From NCBI GenBank assembly GCA_946478895.1, contig CAMLDY010000024.1:1-29928 (forward strand): DNA of 29,928 nucleotides, in the 5' to 3' direction. Source of the stretch: an uncultured Gemmatimonadota bacterium (GTDB taxonomy: Bacteria > Gemmatimonadota > Gemmatimonadetes > Gemmatimonadales > Gemmatimonadaceae). Under the pieces are notes generated by a model, which was given only the letters and a program-made list of their open reading frames with translations, was not told the DNA's origin and searched no databases. A program made the position numbers and the translations under genes. Shown here piece after piece: positions 1-10,385 of this stretch (positions within the stretch are counted from its first letter, which is position 1; every line of letters starts with the position of its first letter).

Positions 1-170
1 CTGAACGGGCGGGAGGCGTCAGTGTGCAGGTGCCTGGCGCCGGGTTACTACCGTGGGACGTATTGCCGCGCCATTCACTCTAAAGGCAACTGCGTTTCGC
101 ACCGACATAACGTCCCACGGTCGTAACCTGAACCCAGGCGCCTGATCCCAGAGGCCTCCCGCCCGTTCCG
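1..170. repeat. Long imperfect palindrome, family D (copy 1)
   Basis: A 170-bp near-palindrome. Positions 1-17 pair with 154-170 at 16 of 17 bases. Further in, CCGTGGGACGT (51-61) pairs with ACGTCCCACGG (near 110-120), and both arms carry a CAGGYGCCTG-like block. The apex contains TAAAGGCAACTGCGTTT. A second 170-bp copy at 29759-29928 matches it best as the reverse complement. It has no ORF of its own and ends 15 bp before the ccmB stop codon. It could be a MITE-like or REP/BIME-like mobile palindrome or a 3'-end RNA hairpin. The window starts on its first base. Confidence 0.85.
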
Positions 171-185
171 CTGCAGTTGCCCTTA

Positions 186-866
186 CTAATCCTCAACCGT
201 GAACGGGTACGCAACCGCGCACGCGACGACGAACACCAAATCGAAGGCGACCAGCAGCTTCAGCCACGCCGAGATCTCGACCACCGGCCGTCCGCTCAAA
301 AGCTTCGCAGTCGCCTGCGCGGCGGCGGTGACGATCGGGACGAAGAACGGCAGCGCCAGCATCGGCAGCAGCAGCTCGGCGAGTCGGGTGTTCACCGCCA
401 TCGCGCTGAACAGAGTTCCAACCGCGACGAGCCCGATCGCGGCGAGCACCGCGATCGCGATCAGCGGGCCGGCAATTCGCATCAGAGGGAGATTGTAGAA
501 CAGCACCAGCGCTGGGATCGCTACCGCCTGCACCGCGGCGACGAAGATCAGATTCGCGAGAGCCTTCCCCAGAAAGATCGCTTCGCGGCTCGCGGGCGAG
601 GCGAGCAGCCCGTCGATGGCGCGGTCGGCCATCTCGACGCCGAACGACCGATGCAATCCCAGCAATCCCGAGAACGTGAAGATCACCCATAGCACGCCGG
701 GCGCGAGATCGGTCGCGGTTACCGCGGTTGGATCCCAGGCGTAGTAGAAAATCGCCAGTGCCAGCAACGCGAAGACCACCGCCGAGAAGAACGCGGACCG
801 TGTCCGAAACTCGATCGCGAGATCTTTGCGCGCGATTATCCAGGAAGTGTAGAGGATCTCAGCCAC
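186..866 (-). CDS. ccmB: Haem exporter protein B, cytochrome c maturation
   Basis: Membrane subunit of the CcmAB ABC system, which with CcmC/D drives release of haem-loaded CcmE during cytochrome c maturation in the inner membrane. The 226-residue product matches the family length of about 220. It opens with a short cytoplasmic stretch (WIIARKDLAIEFRTR) followed by about six hydrophobic segments, including the FSGLLGLHRSFGVE loop typical of CcmB. I chose the GTG at 866 because it overlaps the ccmA stop by 8 bp and gives the normal N-terminus; the open frame runs on to 929, which would add 21 unlikely residues. ccmC and the rest of the pathway are not in the window; they may lie beyond position 1, past the palindrome that follows this gene. 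Confidence 0.88.
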   Translation of the reverse strand: MAEILYTSWIIARKDLAIEFRTRSAFFSAVVFALLALAIFYYAWDPTAVTATDLAPGVLWVIFTFSGLLGLHRSFGVEMADRAIDGLLASPASREAIFLGKALANLIFVAAVQAVAIPALVLFYNLPLMRIAGPLIAIAVLAAIGLVAVGTLFSAMAVNTRLAELLLPMLALPFFVPIVTAAAQATAKLLSGRPVVEISAWLKLLVAFDLVFVVACAVAYPFTVED

Positions 867-1605
867 CGGTTGCGAGCGCCTCGCGATAGGTGGCGGCGTA
901 CGATCCACGGTCGATCCCTTCGGCGGCATCGGTGCGCACGAACTTTCCGGCCTTCATCACCGCCGCGCGGGTCGCCAGCGACAGGCCCTCGACGAGATTG
1001 TGCGTGACGATTACGATCGCGGTTCCCGCCGCGCGCAGCTCCTCGAGCAGCGCCGTAAGCGCGCGGGCGCCGCTGTCGTCGAGCCCGCTGTACGGCTCGT
1101 CGGCGAGAACCAGGCGCGGGGAATGCACCGTCGCCCGCGCGATCGAAACCCGCTGCTGCATGCCGCGACTCAGCGAGCGCACTGGCGCATCGGCGCGCTC
1201 GACCATCGCCATCCGTCGCAACGCTTCCTCGACCCGCGCGCTCGAGTCGTGGACGCCGTAGAGTCGGGCCGCGAACGCGACGTTCTCGCGCGGCGACAGC
1301 GCTTCATACAGCATCGTGTGGTGGGAGATGAGTCCGACCTGAGCCCGCGCTGGTGCGCCGCCGGGCAACTGAATGCCCGACACGCTGGCATTCCCGGATG
1401 TCGGCTTGAGGAGACCGGCCAGGACGCGGAGCAGCGTGGTTTTCCCTGCCCCATTCGGTCCGAACAACGCCAGGCATTCGCCCGGCAGCAGAGAAAACGA
1501 GACGCCCGCCACCGCGCGCCGAGGACCGAAGTTGCGGGTAAGCTCGCTCACTTCCACAACCGACGTCGGGGATGACGTTGCACCGCTGGAGATTTTTGAG
1601 GACAT
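859..1605 (-). CDS. ccmA: Haem exporter ATP-binding protein CcmA
   Basis: ATPase subunit of the CcmAB system for cytochrome c maturation, cytoplasmic and membrane-associated. At 248 residues it shows Walker A (GPNGAGKTT, about residues 49-57), the ABC signature SRGMQQR, Walker B with LVLADEPYSGLD, and a switch His in IVIVTHN. The ATG at 1605 gives a short Ser-rich N-terminus ahead of the first beta-strand; the frame is open to 1749 but that extension overlaps acs and is Arg-rich. It overlaps ccmB, so the two are probably translationally coupled. CcmA assignment over a generic ABC ATPase rests on the following ccmB. Confidence 0.9.
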   Translation of the reverse strand: MSSKISSGATSSPTSVVEVSELTRNFGPRRAVAGVSFSLLPGECLALFGPNGAGKTTLLRVLAGLLKPTSGNASVSGIQLPGGAPARAQVGLISHHTMLYEALSPRENVAFAARLYGVHDSSARVEEALRRMAMVERADAPVRSLSRGMQQRVSIARATVHSPRLVLADEPYSGLDDSGARALTALLEELRAAGTAIVIVTHNLVEGLSLATRAAVMKAGKFVRTDAAEGIDRGSYAATYREALATGG

Positions 1606-1697
1606 TCGCCTAGAACTTGCCACTCTGGCGGGAGCGGCGCAAAACGATGTATCCTTGCGAAACCGCCATCGCGGCGACGACCAACCCCTTCGCGCCA
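1606..1697. promoter_or_regulatory. Divergent intergenic region ccmA / acs
   Basis: A 92-bp gap between divergent starts, so it must hold or overlap promoters for both genes. I could not pick a convincing -35/-10 pair. An in-frame ATG at 1647 with GGGAG about 13 bases upstream could be an alternative acs start. Confidence 0.4.
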
Positions 1698-3662
<1,965 letters not shown>

Positions 3663-4021
3663 TTCCTTATCACCCCAATCCACGGCCGCGCTTGGTACTC
3701 ATGGCGCGGCGTCATAAGCGCTTAGCCGTTCGCCCCGAACAAACGCCGACGCATTTCGGCTTTGGCCCAAATGTCGGATTCATATCGGCGGCTGGTTAAA
3801 CAGTTGAAGTAGATTGGGCGCGCAATTCGGCCCCCGCGCGCACGAATTTGCGGACGGATTTCACCGCAAAAGTCAACGGATTTCTCTCTGAAAAAAGGGT
3901 TACAGAGGGGGTCCGTTTTCGTCTTACTGGTGGCAACACCCCAACCGTTTTGAAAGGACCGATTTTCAGCCCCGGCTCGTTGATCGGCGCCCTCAAAAAT
4001 TCCTTCGGAGATTCAACGAAA
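3663..4021. promoter_or_regulatory. Intergenic region / leader of the subunit-chaperone operon
   Basis: 359 bp without a credible gene. It is richer in A and T than its surroundings, with runs such as CTGAAAAAAGGGTTACAG near 3888-3905, and ends in GGAG at 4007-4010, 11 bases before the ATG at 4022. It is the natural place for the promoter of the ten-gene run that follows. I recognise no riboswitch or terminator and no confident -35/-10 pair. A frame running through it (from 3848) is only the upstream extension of the next gene. Confidence 0.4.
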
Positions 4022-4567
4022 ATGAAAGCGACCCGTTCAATGTTGGCCGCGATTGCGCTGGTGTCAGCCGTCGCCGCGACCCAGGCCGACGCGCAGTGCT
4101 CCGGCAACGCCGGTAGCTGCAACACCACCAACACCGCATCGGTCACCGTTGGTACCCTCGTCAAGCTCGGCATGAGCTCGGCGACCACCAACCTGACCAA
4201 TCCGACCGCTGACCAGATCGACGCCGGTACCGCGCTCGATAACGCCGGCCCGACGTTCTCGGTCAAGGCGAACCGCAGCTGGACGCTCAAGATCAAGGCT
4301 CAGCCCGCAGTCGCTGGGTTCTGGGATTACTCGGGTACGAACAGCGGTCAGAAGCCGATCGGCGATCTGGCGTGGGCGACTTCGGCTGGTGGCACCTACA
4401 CCGCGATCACCGCGAGCGACGCGACCTTCGCGTCGAACGCCAGCGCCAGCAACGGCGCCGCGGCACAGGCCTTCTTCAGAACGACCTGGTCGAACGACTT
4501 CACGAACGCCGGCAACGCGCCTGGTACCTACAGCCTGCCGATCGTGTTCACCCTCACCGCTCCGTAA
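4022..4567 (+). CDS. Secreted pilin-like subunit, first paralogue
   Basis: A 181-residue exported protein of unknown family. It has a clean signal peptide (MKATRSMLAAIALVSA, cleavage near ADA-QC), then a Cys pair in CSGNAGSC and a Thr/Ser/Ala-rich beta-type sequence ending in GTYSLPIVFTLTAP. The alternating hydrophobic C-terminal strand after Gly-Thr-Tyr resembles the last strand of DUF4402 or spore-coat-U-type subunits of chaperone-usher fibres. It is clearly related to the product of 9234-9782: both have the Cys pair, a VRLxMS/VKLGMS strand, a D-A-G segment and a WTLxI strand. A chaperone gene starts 5 bp downstream. I infer a surface fibre or coat subunit. GGAG at 4007-4010 supports this start. 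Confidence 0.7.
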   Translation: MKATRSMLAAIALVSAVAATQADAQCSGNAGSCNTTNTASVTVGTLVKLGMSSATTNLTNPTADQIDAGTALDNAGPTFSVKANRSWTLKIKAQPAVAGFWDYSGTNSGQKPIGDLAWATSAGGTYTAITASDATFASNASASNGAAAQAFFRTTWSNDFTNAGNAPGTYSLPIVFTLTAP

Positions 4568-4572
4568 CTCTG

Positions 4573-5466
4573 ATGCAGATTCTCCGCTCTCGCTCGCCCG
4601 AAAGGGCGGGCGCGGAGCGCAGAGGGCGAGTGCGGGTGACCGTGCTCGCCCTCTGCGCTGTAGGGCTGGTCTCGCAGGGCGCATCGGCGCAGCTGCTCGT
4701 AGATCCGCTCGAGGTGACGATACTCACCGCCGGCGCCGGCAGGGCCGCCGCCACTTTCTCGCTGCAGAACACCAGCGACCGTCCGGTGCAGGCCACCCTT
4801 TCGCGCCAGGACTGGGACCGCCAGGAAAACGGTGACAACCGCTTTCTCGCCGCGGGATCCAGCGGCAAGTCGTGTGGATCGATGCTCACCGTGTCACCGC
4901 TGTCAGTTCGCGTAGAGCCGCACACTTCGCGCGTAATTAGGCTCGCGGTCCAGACCGACGCCGCGCTCACCCGCGAGTGCTGGGACATCGTGTTCGTCGA
5001 AGAAGTGCCGCAGCGCGCTGCCGCCAGCGGGAACTCGCTGCAGTACATCTTCCGCACCGGCGTCAAGGTTTACATCGCACCGCCGGGACTGCAGCGCGAT
5101 GGCGCCATCGAAGACATGGCCGTCGTCGACGCTCCAGCCAAACCCGCTGCATCGACGACGCCCGCCAGAACGGCGAGCACCGCGTCGGCAGGCATCCAGC
5201 CCGGCGGAAAGCAGATCGCCATTCGCTTTCACAACACCGGCGGTATGCACATGACCGCAAAGGGTCGGGTGGAATTCCGGCGGCTGGACAACAGCCTCGC
5301 CACCCAGGTTCCGATCGGAGAATTTCCGACGCTGCCTGGCGCAGTGCGAAAGGTGCTCGTTGACGTACCCCGTGACCTTCCCGCCGGGGATTACGTCGCA
5401 CTGGCTCTGATCGACTTTGGTGGTGCCGAGCTCGTCGCCGGCCAGATCGATTACCAGGTCAAGTAG
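4573..5466 (+). CDS. Periplasmic pilus-assembly chaperone (PapD-like)
   Basis: Predicted periplasmic immunoglobulin-fold chaperone for the subunits encoded next to it. Of 297 residues, about 1-40 form an Arg-rich n-region and signal peptide ending GASAQ. A PapD-type N-domain follows (about 41-170): LLVDPLEVTI, FSLQNTSDRPVQATL, LTVSPLSVRVEPHTSRVIRL, then the FRTGVKVYI strand. C101 and C136 could form a disulfide, as in archaic-type chaperones. A Pro/Ala/Thr-rich linker (about 185-215) separates a second beta-domain with IRFHNTGGMHMTAKG and a terminal IDFGG segment. It is longer than classical chaperones (about 240) because of the linker. It sits between two subunit genes and upstream of the usher-like gene. 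Confidence 0.75.
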   Translation: MQILRSRSPERAGAERRGRVRVTVLALCAVGLVSQGASAQLLVDPLEVTILTAGAGRAAATFSLQNTSDRPVQATLSRQDWDRQENGDNRFLAAGSSGKSCGSMLTVSPLSVRVEPHTSRVIRLAVQTDAALTRECWDIVFVEEVPQRAAASGNSLQYIFRTGVKVYIAPPGLQRDGAIEDMAVVDAPAKPAASTTPARTASTASAGIQPGGKQIAIRFHNTGGMHMTAKGRVEFRRLDNSLATQVPIGEFPTLPGAVRKVLVDVPRDLPAGDYVALALIDFGGAELVAGQIDYQVK

Positions 5467-5471
5467 GGAAA

Positions 5472-5960
5472 ATGTCCGTGCTTCTGCGCAAGCTCCGTGG
5501 CGCCAGCACCAGCGCGGCAATCGCGCTGGCACTGTGCGCATCGCCGGCACTCGCGCAGAAAACGAACATCACCCTCAGTGGCGGAACAGTCACCTTTCCT
5601 TCGCCGACGGCAGCCGACTACATCGCCGGCTTCGTGGATGCACCCGCCGGCGTCACGTTCAACGTGAACTCGCAGAACGGCGTGCCGCGCACTACCACGA
5701 TCTCGATTCGCTCGACCTCCGGATCGATGGGCGGCGGCAAGGTGATCGGTGATCTCGAATGGCGTCGCTCCGATCTCGCGACGTGGAACGCAATGACGCT
5801 CACCGACGCGCAGGTCGAGCAGCGCCTCGTGATCAACAAGGGACTGAACGATCCGTGGAGTAACACGATCTTCTTTCGCCTGAAATTGAACTGGACCACT
5901 GACGCGCCCGGCACCTACACCGCGAATTACCAGATCACGCTCGCCCAGACGGTCCCGTGA
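5472..5960 (+). CDS. Secreted pilin-like subunit, second paralogue
   Basis: A 162-residue exported protein, signal peptide to about residue 27 (SPALAQ-K). The mature part is beta-rich and ends APGTYTANYQITLAQTVP, the same Gly-Thr-Tyr terminal-strand pattern as the proteins at 4022 and 9234, but it lacks their N-terminal Cys pair and is more diverged, so it may be a tip, anchor or minor subunit. It starts 5 bp after the chaperone stop, and its stop overlaps the GTG start of the usher-like gene. Function is inferred from context. Confidence 0.65.
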   Translation: MSVLLRKLRGASTSAAIALALCASPALAQKTNITLSGGTVTFPSPTAADYIAGFVDAPAGVTFNVNSQNGVPRTTTISIRSTSGSMGGGKVIGDLEWRRSDLATWNAMTLTDAQVEQRLVINKGLNDPWSNTIFFRLKLNWTTDAPGTYTANYQITLAQTVP

Positions 5961-8791
5961 TCAGACTCTCGAGATTGTCCGCGGCTTCGCTGATGGTTGC
6001 TGTTCTGTGCGCTCCCGCGCTCGTGGCGGGAGCGCAGTCGTTATCGCAATCGCCGCCGCCGGGGTCGGTGCCTCCGCAAACGCCGGCCGGTGATTCCGCG
6101 CGCGCAGGTGCGACCACCCGCGCGCCGGCGGTCACCGCCTCTGGCGCGCCGCGAAGCTATCAGGTCGTGTCGGTGCCGGTTCCGGACACGCTCGTCCGGG
6201 CTGGAAGCGTCGAGGCGGTGATCGTGCCGCACGGCGAGTTCACGGTGCTTGGCTCGCACTCGCGAACGCTCTCCATGAATCGAGCGGCGAAGCCCCGACT
6301 CGGCATCACCATCGGCATTCCCGCCGGAGCGATCGCCGGCCGCGCCATCGCCGCCGAAGTACTGTTTTCTGTCCCCGGCTCGCCGACCGTAGTAGTGCCG
6401 ATCGAGATCGACGTTTCGCTGATTCGAAGAATCGTGCTGCGCCCGCAGACCGCGCCGCTCAACGCGCAGGCGGGCAGCGATGTCATTCTGCCATTCGAGA
6501 TCTCGAATCAGGGCAACTCGGTCGAGAGGATCAGCGCCGACCTCGACCTTCCCAGCGGCTGGTCGGAGCGCGACCTCCACCAATCAAAGCTCGAGATCTC
6601 GCCCGCCGAAACGATCAAGCGTCGCGTGCGACTCAAGGTCCCGGCGCTGTCGTCAACCGGTTCGTCGTTCATCCTCATCTCGCTGCGCTCGGGCGTCGAT
6701 ACCCTCGCCGCTCAGACGATGACGGTGGAGGTCTTCAACTCCAGCAGCATTGGCCGGGAGTCTGGCCCACTCATCACCTCGTCGGTTGCGCAGGCGACTG
6801 ACGAAAATGGTCAAGCAAACCGGCTGCTGATGCTGACCGCGAACGGCGCGCTCTACGATTCGGTGCGGGTCGACGCACGGTTTTCCGCCGGTACGGTTCA
6901 GGGCGGCGCAGCCAGCAATGCCTTCGCCCACCTCGGCGCCTACCAATCGGCGGCGTCCGTCGTGCTCACCGCTCCGTCCGGCCAGCTGAGCATGGGCAAC
7001 ACCGGCGCTTCGTTCTCCGACCTCACTGGTCTCTATCCGTATGGCCAGGGCGCGCTGCTGCATCTGCAGCACGCCGAGTGGAGCGTGTTGGCGCTCGGCG
7101 CGATGTCGATGCCGCCTGTCGGAACCAGCGAGCGCAAGCCAATGCTCGGCGTATTGGCCGAGCATCAGCTCGGCATCGCCCGGATGAGTGCGGCGGTTTC
7201 GCACCTCGGCGACACGGGTGCCTCGCCACGCCAGCTCGACGCGGCGGGAATCGGCGCGGCGGTTCCGACACTCTTCGGCACGACCTTCAAGGCGGAAATC
7301 GCGGAGCGTCGCTTCGCGGGCGGCGATGGTCTCGGCTGGTCGAGCGGATTGGTGCGGCAGGGACCCGAAAGCAACGAAGAGCTGCGCATCACCCACGCGC
7401 CTGGCGGCAGCGATGCGTTCGCCCGCGCCACCGACGAAGTGGTTGCGAACGTCTCCGAGCGGCTTTCGTCGCGCGTCGCATTGTCGGCGAGCGGCTGGCA
7501 CACCTCCGACGTAACCGCCGTTTTCAGCGGTCTCAAGTCGAGCGGCTACTCCGTGCGGCCGCAGTATCGGCTCTTCGCGGGGACGACCATCGCCATTGAA
7601 GGCAGATCGTATCTGTTCGATGCGAATTCGCGTCCCACCGGCTCGGGAAGCGATGGTGGATTCGGCAGCCGCGAGCAGCAGCTCGGATTCTCGGTCAGCA
7701 GCTGGCTGCGGCAGTACTACGTCAACACCTCGGCGTACCTCGGCAACGTCACGCGAACCGTTTCGCCGTCCGGCCTCCCGACGATCACCGATCGCACGCC
7801 GCGGAATTACTGGACCACCAACGCTGGATGGTCGGGCGCAGGCGGCATGGTTGAACTGGGGATGCGCATCGAGCAGACGCGGGACCGCGGCGGATTCGTC
7901 AACCAGCAGAGCGTGTTCGGGATCCACGCCGAGCAGGTCGTGCTGCCATGGCTCGGCGGCGTGCGCGGCGAGGGAGAGCTGCAGCGCGTGAACGGTTTCG
8001 GCGAAGAGAGATCATCGATCGTGCGAGCCGGTCTGGCGATTCCGCTCCTGAACGCGTTTGCGCTCCAGATCGACGCCGAGCGCAACTCGATTTTCAGATC
8101 GACCGCCGGCCGCGTGCCGTGGATTTTCGGCATTCGTCTTCAGCACGCTCTTGCGGTTCCGATGCTGCGCACCCCGGGAACGTCGGGCTACGTCTACGAG
8201 GATCTCAACGGCAATCAGCGCCGCGACGACGCCGAGCCCGGTGTCGCGGGTGCGATCGTGCGCCGCGGCAGCGAGACCGCCGTCGCCGACGGGAGCGGAA
8301 AGTACAGGGTCGGCGGCGATGCGAGAGAGGCTGTGACAATCGACGAAGCATCACTGCCTGATGGATGGTCGGCGAACGGCGCCGGACGCGGAGACCTGGG
8401 CGTCACGCTGTCGACATCTGCCGAGATCGAGCTCGCAGTCGCGCCGAGATCGGGCATCGCCGCGGTGCAGGTGGATTTGAGCAAGGCGCACGTGATCGCG
8501 CGCGACAACGCCGGCCGGGAGTGGGCGGCGCTGATGACTGGTCCGACGACGGCGACGTTTCAGTCGCTGCCTGTCGGAACCTACGCGCTCGATTTCGATC
8601 TGTCCGAGCTCAGCGAGCCGCTCATCGCGCGGGCGCCGATCCCGAATCTGGTGGTAACCGGGAAAGACTCGAAGTCGATTACGATCACACTCGACCCGCG
8701 CCCAATCCGGATGTGGACGCCCCCTGCCGGCAAGACCACGCCGAAGACGAGCGCTCCCCCGCCGGCAGCGGAGAACGAGAGCAAGCAATGA
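5957..8791 (+). CDS. Large usher-like outer-membrane beta-barrel protein
   Basis: A 944-residue exported protein, signal peptide ending about residue 26 (VAGAQ). After a Pro/Ala-rich linker come Ig-like beta-domains (about 70-260, including a NEW3-like block: FEISNQGNSVERISADLDLPSGW), then a long region (about 270-735) of alternating amphipathic strands with aromatic ends, as in a large outer-membrane barrel. At about 743-800 is an SdrD-B/Cna-B-like domain with a Ca-binding-type pattern (YEDLNGNQRRDDAEPG), a second small beta-domain, and a Pro/Lys-rich tail. Barrel plus flanking Ig-like domains next to a chaperone and subunits is the architecture of an usher, but I do not see a recognisable FimD/PapC signature, so this is an analogue or a very diverged usher. 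GTG start at 5957 overlaps the previous stop. Confidence 0.6.
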   Translation: MIRLSRLSAASLMVAVLCAPALVAGAQSLSQSPPPGSVPPQTPAGDSARAGATTRAPAVTASGAPRSYQVVSVPVPDTLVRAGSVEAVIVPHGEFTVLGSHSRTLSMNRAAKPRLGITIGIPAGAIAGRAIAAEVLFSVPGSPTVVVPIEIDVSLIRRIVLRPQTAPLNAQAGSDVILPFEISNQGNSVERISADLDLPSGWSERDLHQSKLEISPAETIKRRVRLKVPALSSTGSSFILISLRSGVDTLAAQTMTVEVFNSSSIGRESGPLITSSVAQATDENGQANRLLMLTANGALYDSVRVDARFSAGTVQGGAASNAFAHLGAYQSAASVVLTAPSGQLSMGNTGASFSDLTGLYPYGQGALLHLQHAEWSVLALGAMSMPPVGTSERKPMLGVLAEHQLGIARMSAAVSHLGDTGASPRQLDAAGIGAAVPTLFGTTFKAEIAERRFAGGDGLGWSSGLVRQGPESNEELRITHAPGGSDAFARATDEVVANVSERLSSRVALSASGWHTSDVTAVFSGLKSSGYSVRPQYRLFAGTTIAIEGRSYLFDANSRPTGSGSDGGFGSREQQLGFSVSSWLRQYYVNTSAYLGNVTRTVSPSGLPTITDRTPRNYWTTNAGWSGAGGMVELGMRIEQTRDRGGFVNQQSVFGIHAEQVVLPWLGGVRGEGELQRVNGFGEERSSIVRAGLAIPLLNAFALQIDAERNSIFRSTAGRVPWIFGIRLQHALAVPMLRTPGTSGYVYEDLNGNQRRDDAEPGVAGAIVRRGSETAVADGSGKYRVGGDAREAVTIDEASLPDGWSANGAGRGDLGVTLSTSAEIELAVAPRSGIAAVQVDLSKAHVIARDNAGREWAALMTGPTTATFQSLPVGTYALDFDLSELSEPLIARAPIPNLVVTGKDSKSITITLDPRPIRMWTPPAGKTTPKTSAPPPAAENESKQ

Positions 8792-9237
8792 GAAGTGCCT
8801 TCGCTTGGAGTCCGCGACTTGCGACGCTGGCGGTAGCGGGATCAGCGCTCATCGCCGGTTGCCTCAAGTCCACCGAGCCGCAGCCGTCGTCGCTGCAGCT
8901 CGCCGGCACCTGGAGCTACACCGGCGAGCAGACGGGCCCCGTGCGGGAAAGCCTTGCCGGGACGCTCACTATCACGGGTGAATCGGGAACGAGCTTTCAG
9001 GGTCGGCTCGACCTTGTCGGAACGAATAGCCAGACCGGCGAAACGAGGGCGCTCACCGGTCTCGTGAGCGGCGCACAGAGTGGCGCGGTCGTCGATTTCG
9101 ACGCGAGCCTCGAAGCAACGCCGCGCCGTCACGTGGGCCAGATCAAGGCCGACACCATTACGGGCAGCTGGGTTGGCGACGGTACGAGCGGCGCGATGGC
9201 GTCCGGAACTTTCAGAGTCGAACGGGAGTCGAGATGA
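8788..9237 (+). CDS. Small putative lipoprotein
   Basis: A 149-residue product with a lipoprotein signal: hydrophobic stretch then LIAGC at about residues 21-25, so it is probably lipid-anchored. The mature part is short, beta-rich and Gly/Thr-rich, with repeated LTITGESG, FQGRLDLVG and ITGSWVGDG strands, suggestive of a small lipocalin- or calycin-like barrel. No catalytic motif is visible. ATGA overlaps the usher-like gene and its own stop overlaps the start at 9234, so it belongs to the same operon and may be an accessory of the surface fibre. I do not recognise a named family. Confidence 0.7.
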   Translation: MRSAFAWSPRLATLAVAGSALIAGCLKSTEPQPSSLQLAGTWSYTGEQTGPVRESLAGTLTITGESGTSFQGRLDLVGTNSQTGETRALTGLVSGAQSGAVVDFDASLEATPRRHVGQIKADTITGSWVGDGTSGAMASGTFRVERESR

Positions 9238-9782
9238 GACCGAGAATGATAAAGCCTGCCATGCTCGCAATCGCGCTGGGCGCGGCGATGGTGCCGATCA
9301 AGGCGGACGCGCAGTCCTGCTCCAACAGCGGAGCGCCAGACAACTGCAGCGTGCCGGGCAGTGTGTCGATGACGGCTGGCCGTGTGGTGCGGCTCCAAAT
9401 GAGCGACGGCTCGACTGCGCTTACCGCACCGACGCCGGCAGACTTCGACGCGGGCTTCAACTCCACCACCGGTCCGACCCTGACGGTCAGCGCGAATGCG
9501 CCCTGGACGCTCCAGATCCGGGCTGCATCTCCGACGTGGACGGCGACCAACACATCGCCAGGCGCGCCGGCACGCGTCAACAAACCGGCAGCCGACTTGT
9601 TGTGGAGCGTCGTTTCCAGCGGTTCGTTCACGCCGTTATCATCGGTCGATGCCAACCTCGTGACCGGTCCGGCGACCGCCAGCAGTGCAACAACTCTTTA
9701 CTTTCAAACGCTTTACGACTGGACGGTCGATGCTCCGGGAAACTACAGCCTGGCGATCGTGCTCACCCTCACATCTCCGTAA
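9234..9782 (+). CDS. Secreted pilin-like subunit, third paralogue
   Basis: A 182-residue exported protein, signal peptide to about residue 25 (KADAQS). It is a close relative of the product at 4022: Cys pair at the mature N-terminus, VSMTAGRVVRLQMS, a TPADFDAGF segment where the first has TADQIDAGT, a WTLQI strand, a DLLW/DLAW motif, and a terminal GNYSLAIVLTLTSP strand. Two near-matching subunits bracketing the chaperone and usher-like genes suggest a heteropolymeric fibre or alternative major subunits. The start overlaps the lipoprotein stop by 4 bp. Confidence 0.7.
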   Translation: MRPRMIKPAMLAIALGAAMVPIKADAQSCSNSGAPDNCSVPGSVSMTAGRVVRLQMSDGSTALTAPTPADFDAGFNSTTGPTLTVSANAPWTLQIRAASPTWTATNTSPGAPARVNKPAADLLWSVVSSGSFTPLSSVDANLVTGPATASSATTLYFQTLYDWTVDAPGNYSLAIVLTLTSP

Positions 9783-9785
9783 GCA

Positions 9786-10385
9786 ATGCGGCCGGCTTGT
9801 GACCCGGGGCCCACCGAGGGTAGTCATTTACTTGTGAAAGCCCGGTCGGACTCAGAGCTGATCGACGCGGTGCTTGCCGGGGACGTGGATGCGTTCTCAG
9901 GACTGGTACAGCGTTATCAGGACACATGCGTGCGGTTCGCCGTGCGCATGCTGGGATCCAGGGTCGATGCCGACGATGTGCTGCAATCGGCTTTCATGCG
10001 CGCGTTCCGCAATCTGCGAAGCTGCAGAGAGCCGGAGCGCTTCGGAGGCTGGCTCTATCAGATCGTGATCAACGAGTGCAAGACCTACGCGACGCGACAG
10101 CGCCGACGGGAATTGCGATTCACCCCGGCGACGACCGCGATCGAGCGGGCAGTGGCGCCGGGCACGGAACCGGAAAAGAGCAGCGACGTAGGAGATCAGA
10201 TAGAGTCGGCGCTGGCAATGCTGCCGCCTGAGCAGCGCGAAGCGTTTCTGCTCAAGCACGTGGAAGAGCTGACGTACGACGAGATGGCGGCGATGACCGG
10301 TGTCAGCGTTCCAGCATTGAAGATGAGAGTAAAGCGGGCCTGCGACGGGCTCCGCACCATGCTCGAGGGAGTGTACCATGGGTGA
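9786..10385 (+). CDS. ECF-type RNA polymerase sigma factor
   Basis: A sigma-70 family factor with only regions 2 and 4. Of 199 residues, region 2 (about 30-105) contains DADDVLQSAFMRAFRNL and the FGGWLYQIVINECKTYATRQRRR segment that binds the -10 element; region 4 (about 140-195) contains LPPEQREAFLLKHVEELTYDEMAAMTG and the helix-turn-helix SVPALKMRVKRA. The ATG at 9786 lies 3 bp after the preceding stop; a GTG at 9834 (VKARSDSELIDAV) is an equally good start by family length. It is followed by an overlapping membrane anti-sigma-like gene. Location at the end of the fibre genes suggests it controls them or is co-expressed with them. Confidence 0.92.
   Translation: MRPACDPGPTEGSHLLVKARSDSELIDAVLAGDVDAFSGLVQRYQDTCVRFAVRMLGSRVDADDVLQSAFMRAFRNLRSCREPERFGGWLYQIVINECKTYATRQRRRELRFTPATTAIERAVAPGTEPEKSSDVGDQIESALAMLPPEQREAFLLKHVEELTYDEMAAMTGVSVPALKMRVKRACDGLRTMLEGVYHG

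Noticed and set aside
1..170. Insertion sequence or integron attC site
   Set aside because: No transposase or integrase gene lies in the window, and the element lacks the short R/L box layout of attC; a non-autonomous palindrome fits better.
177..692. Plus-strand frame opposite ccmB
   Set aside because: Composition is almost all Arg, Asp, Gln and Glu with no fold; it is antisense to the clear ccmB sequence.
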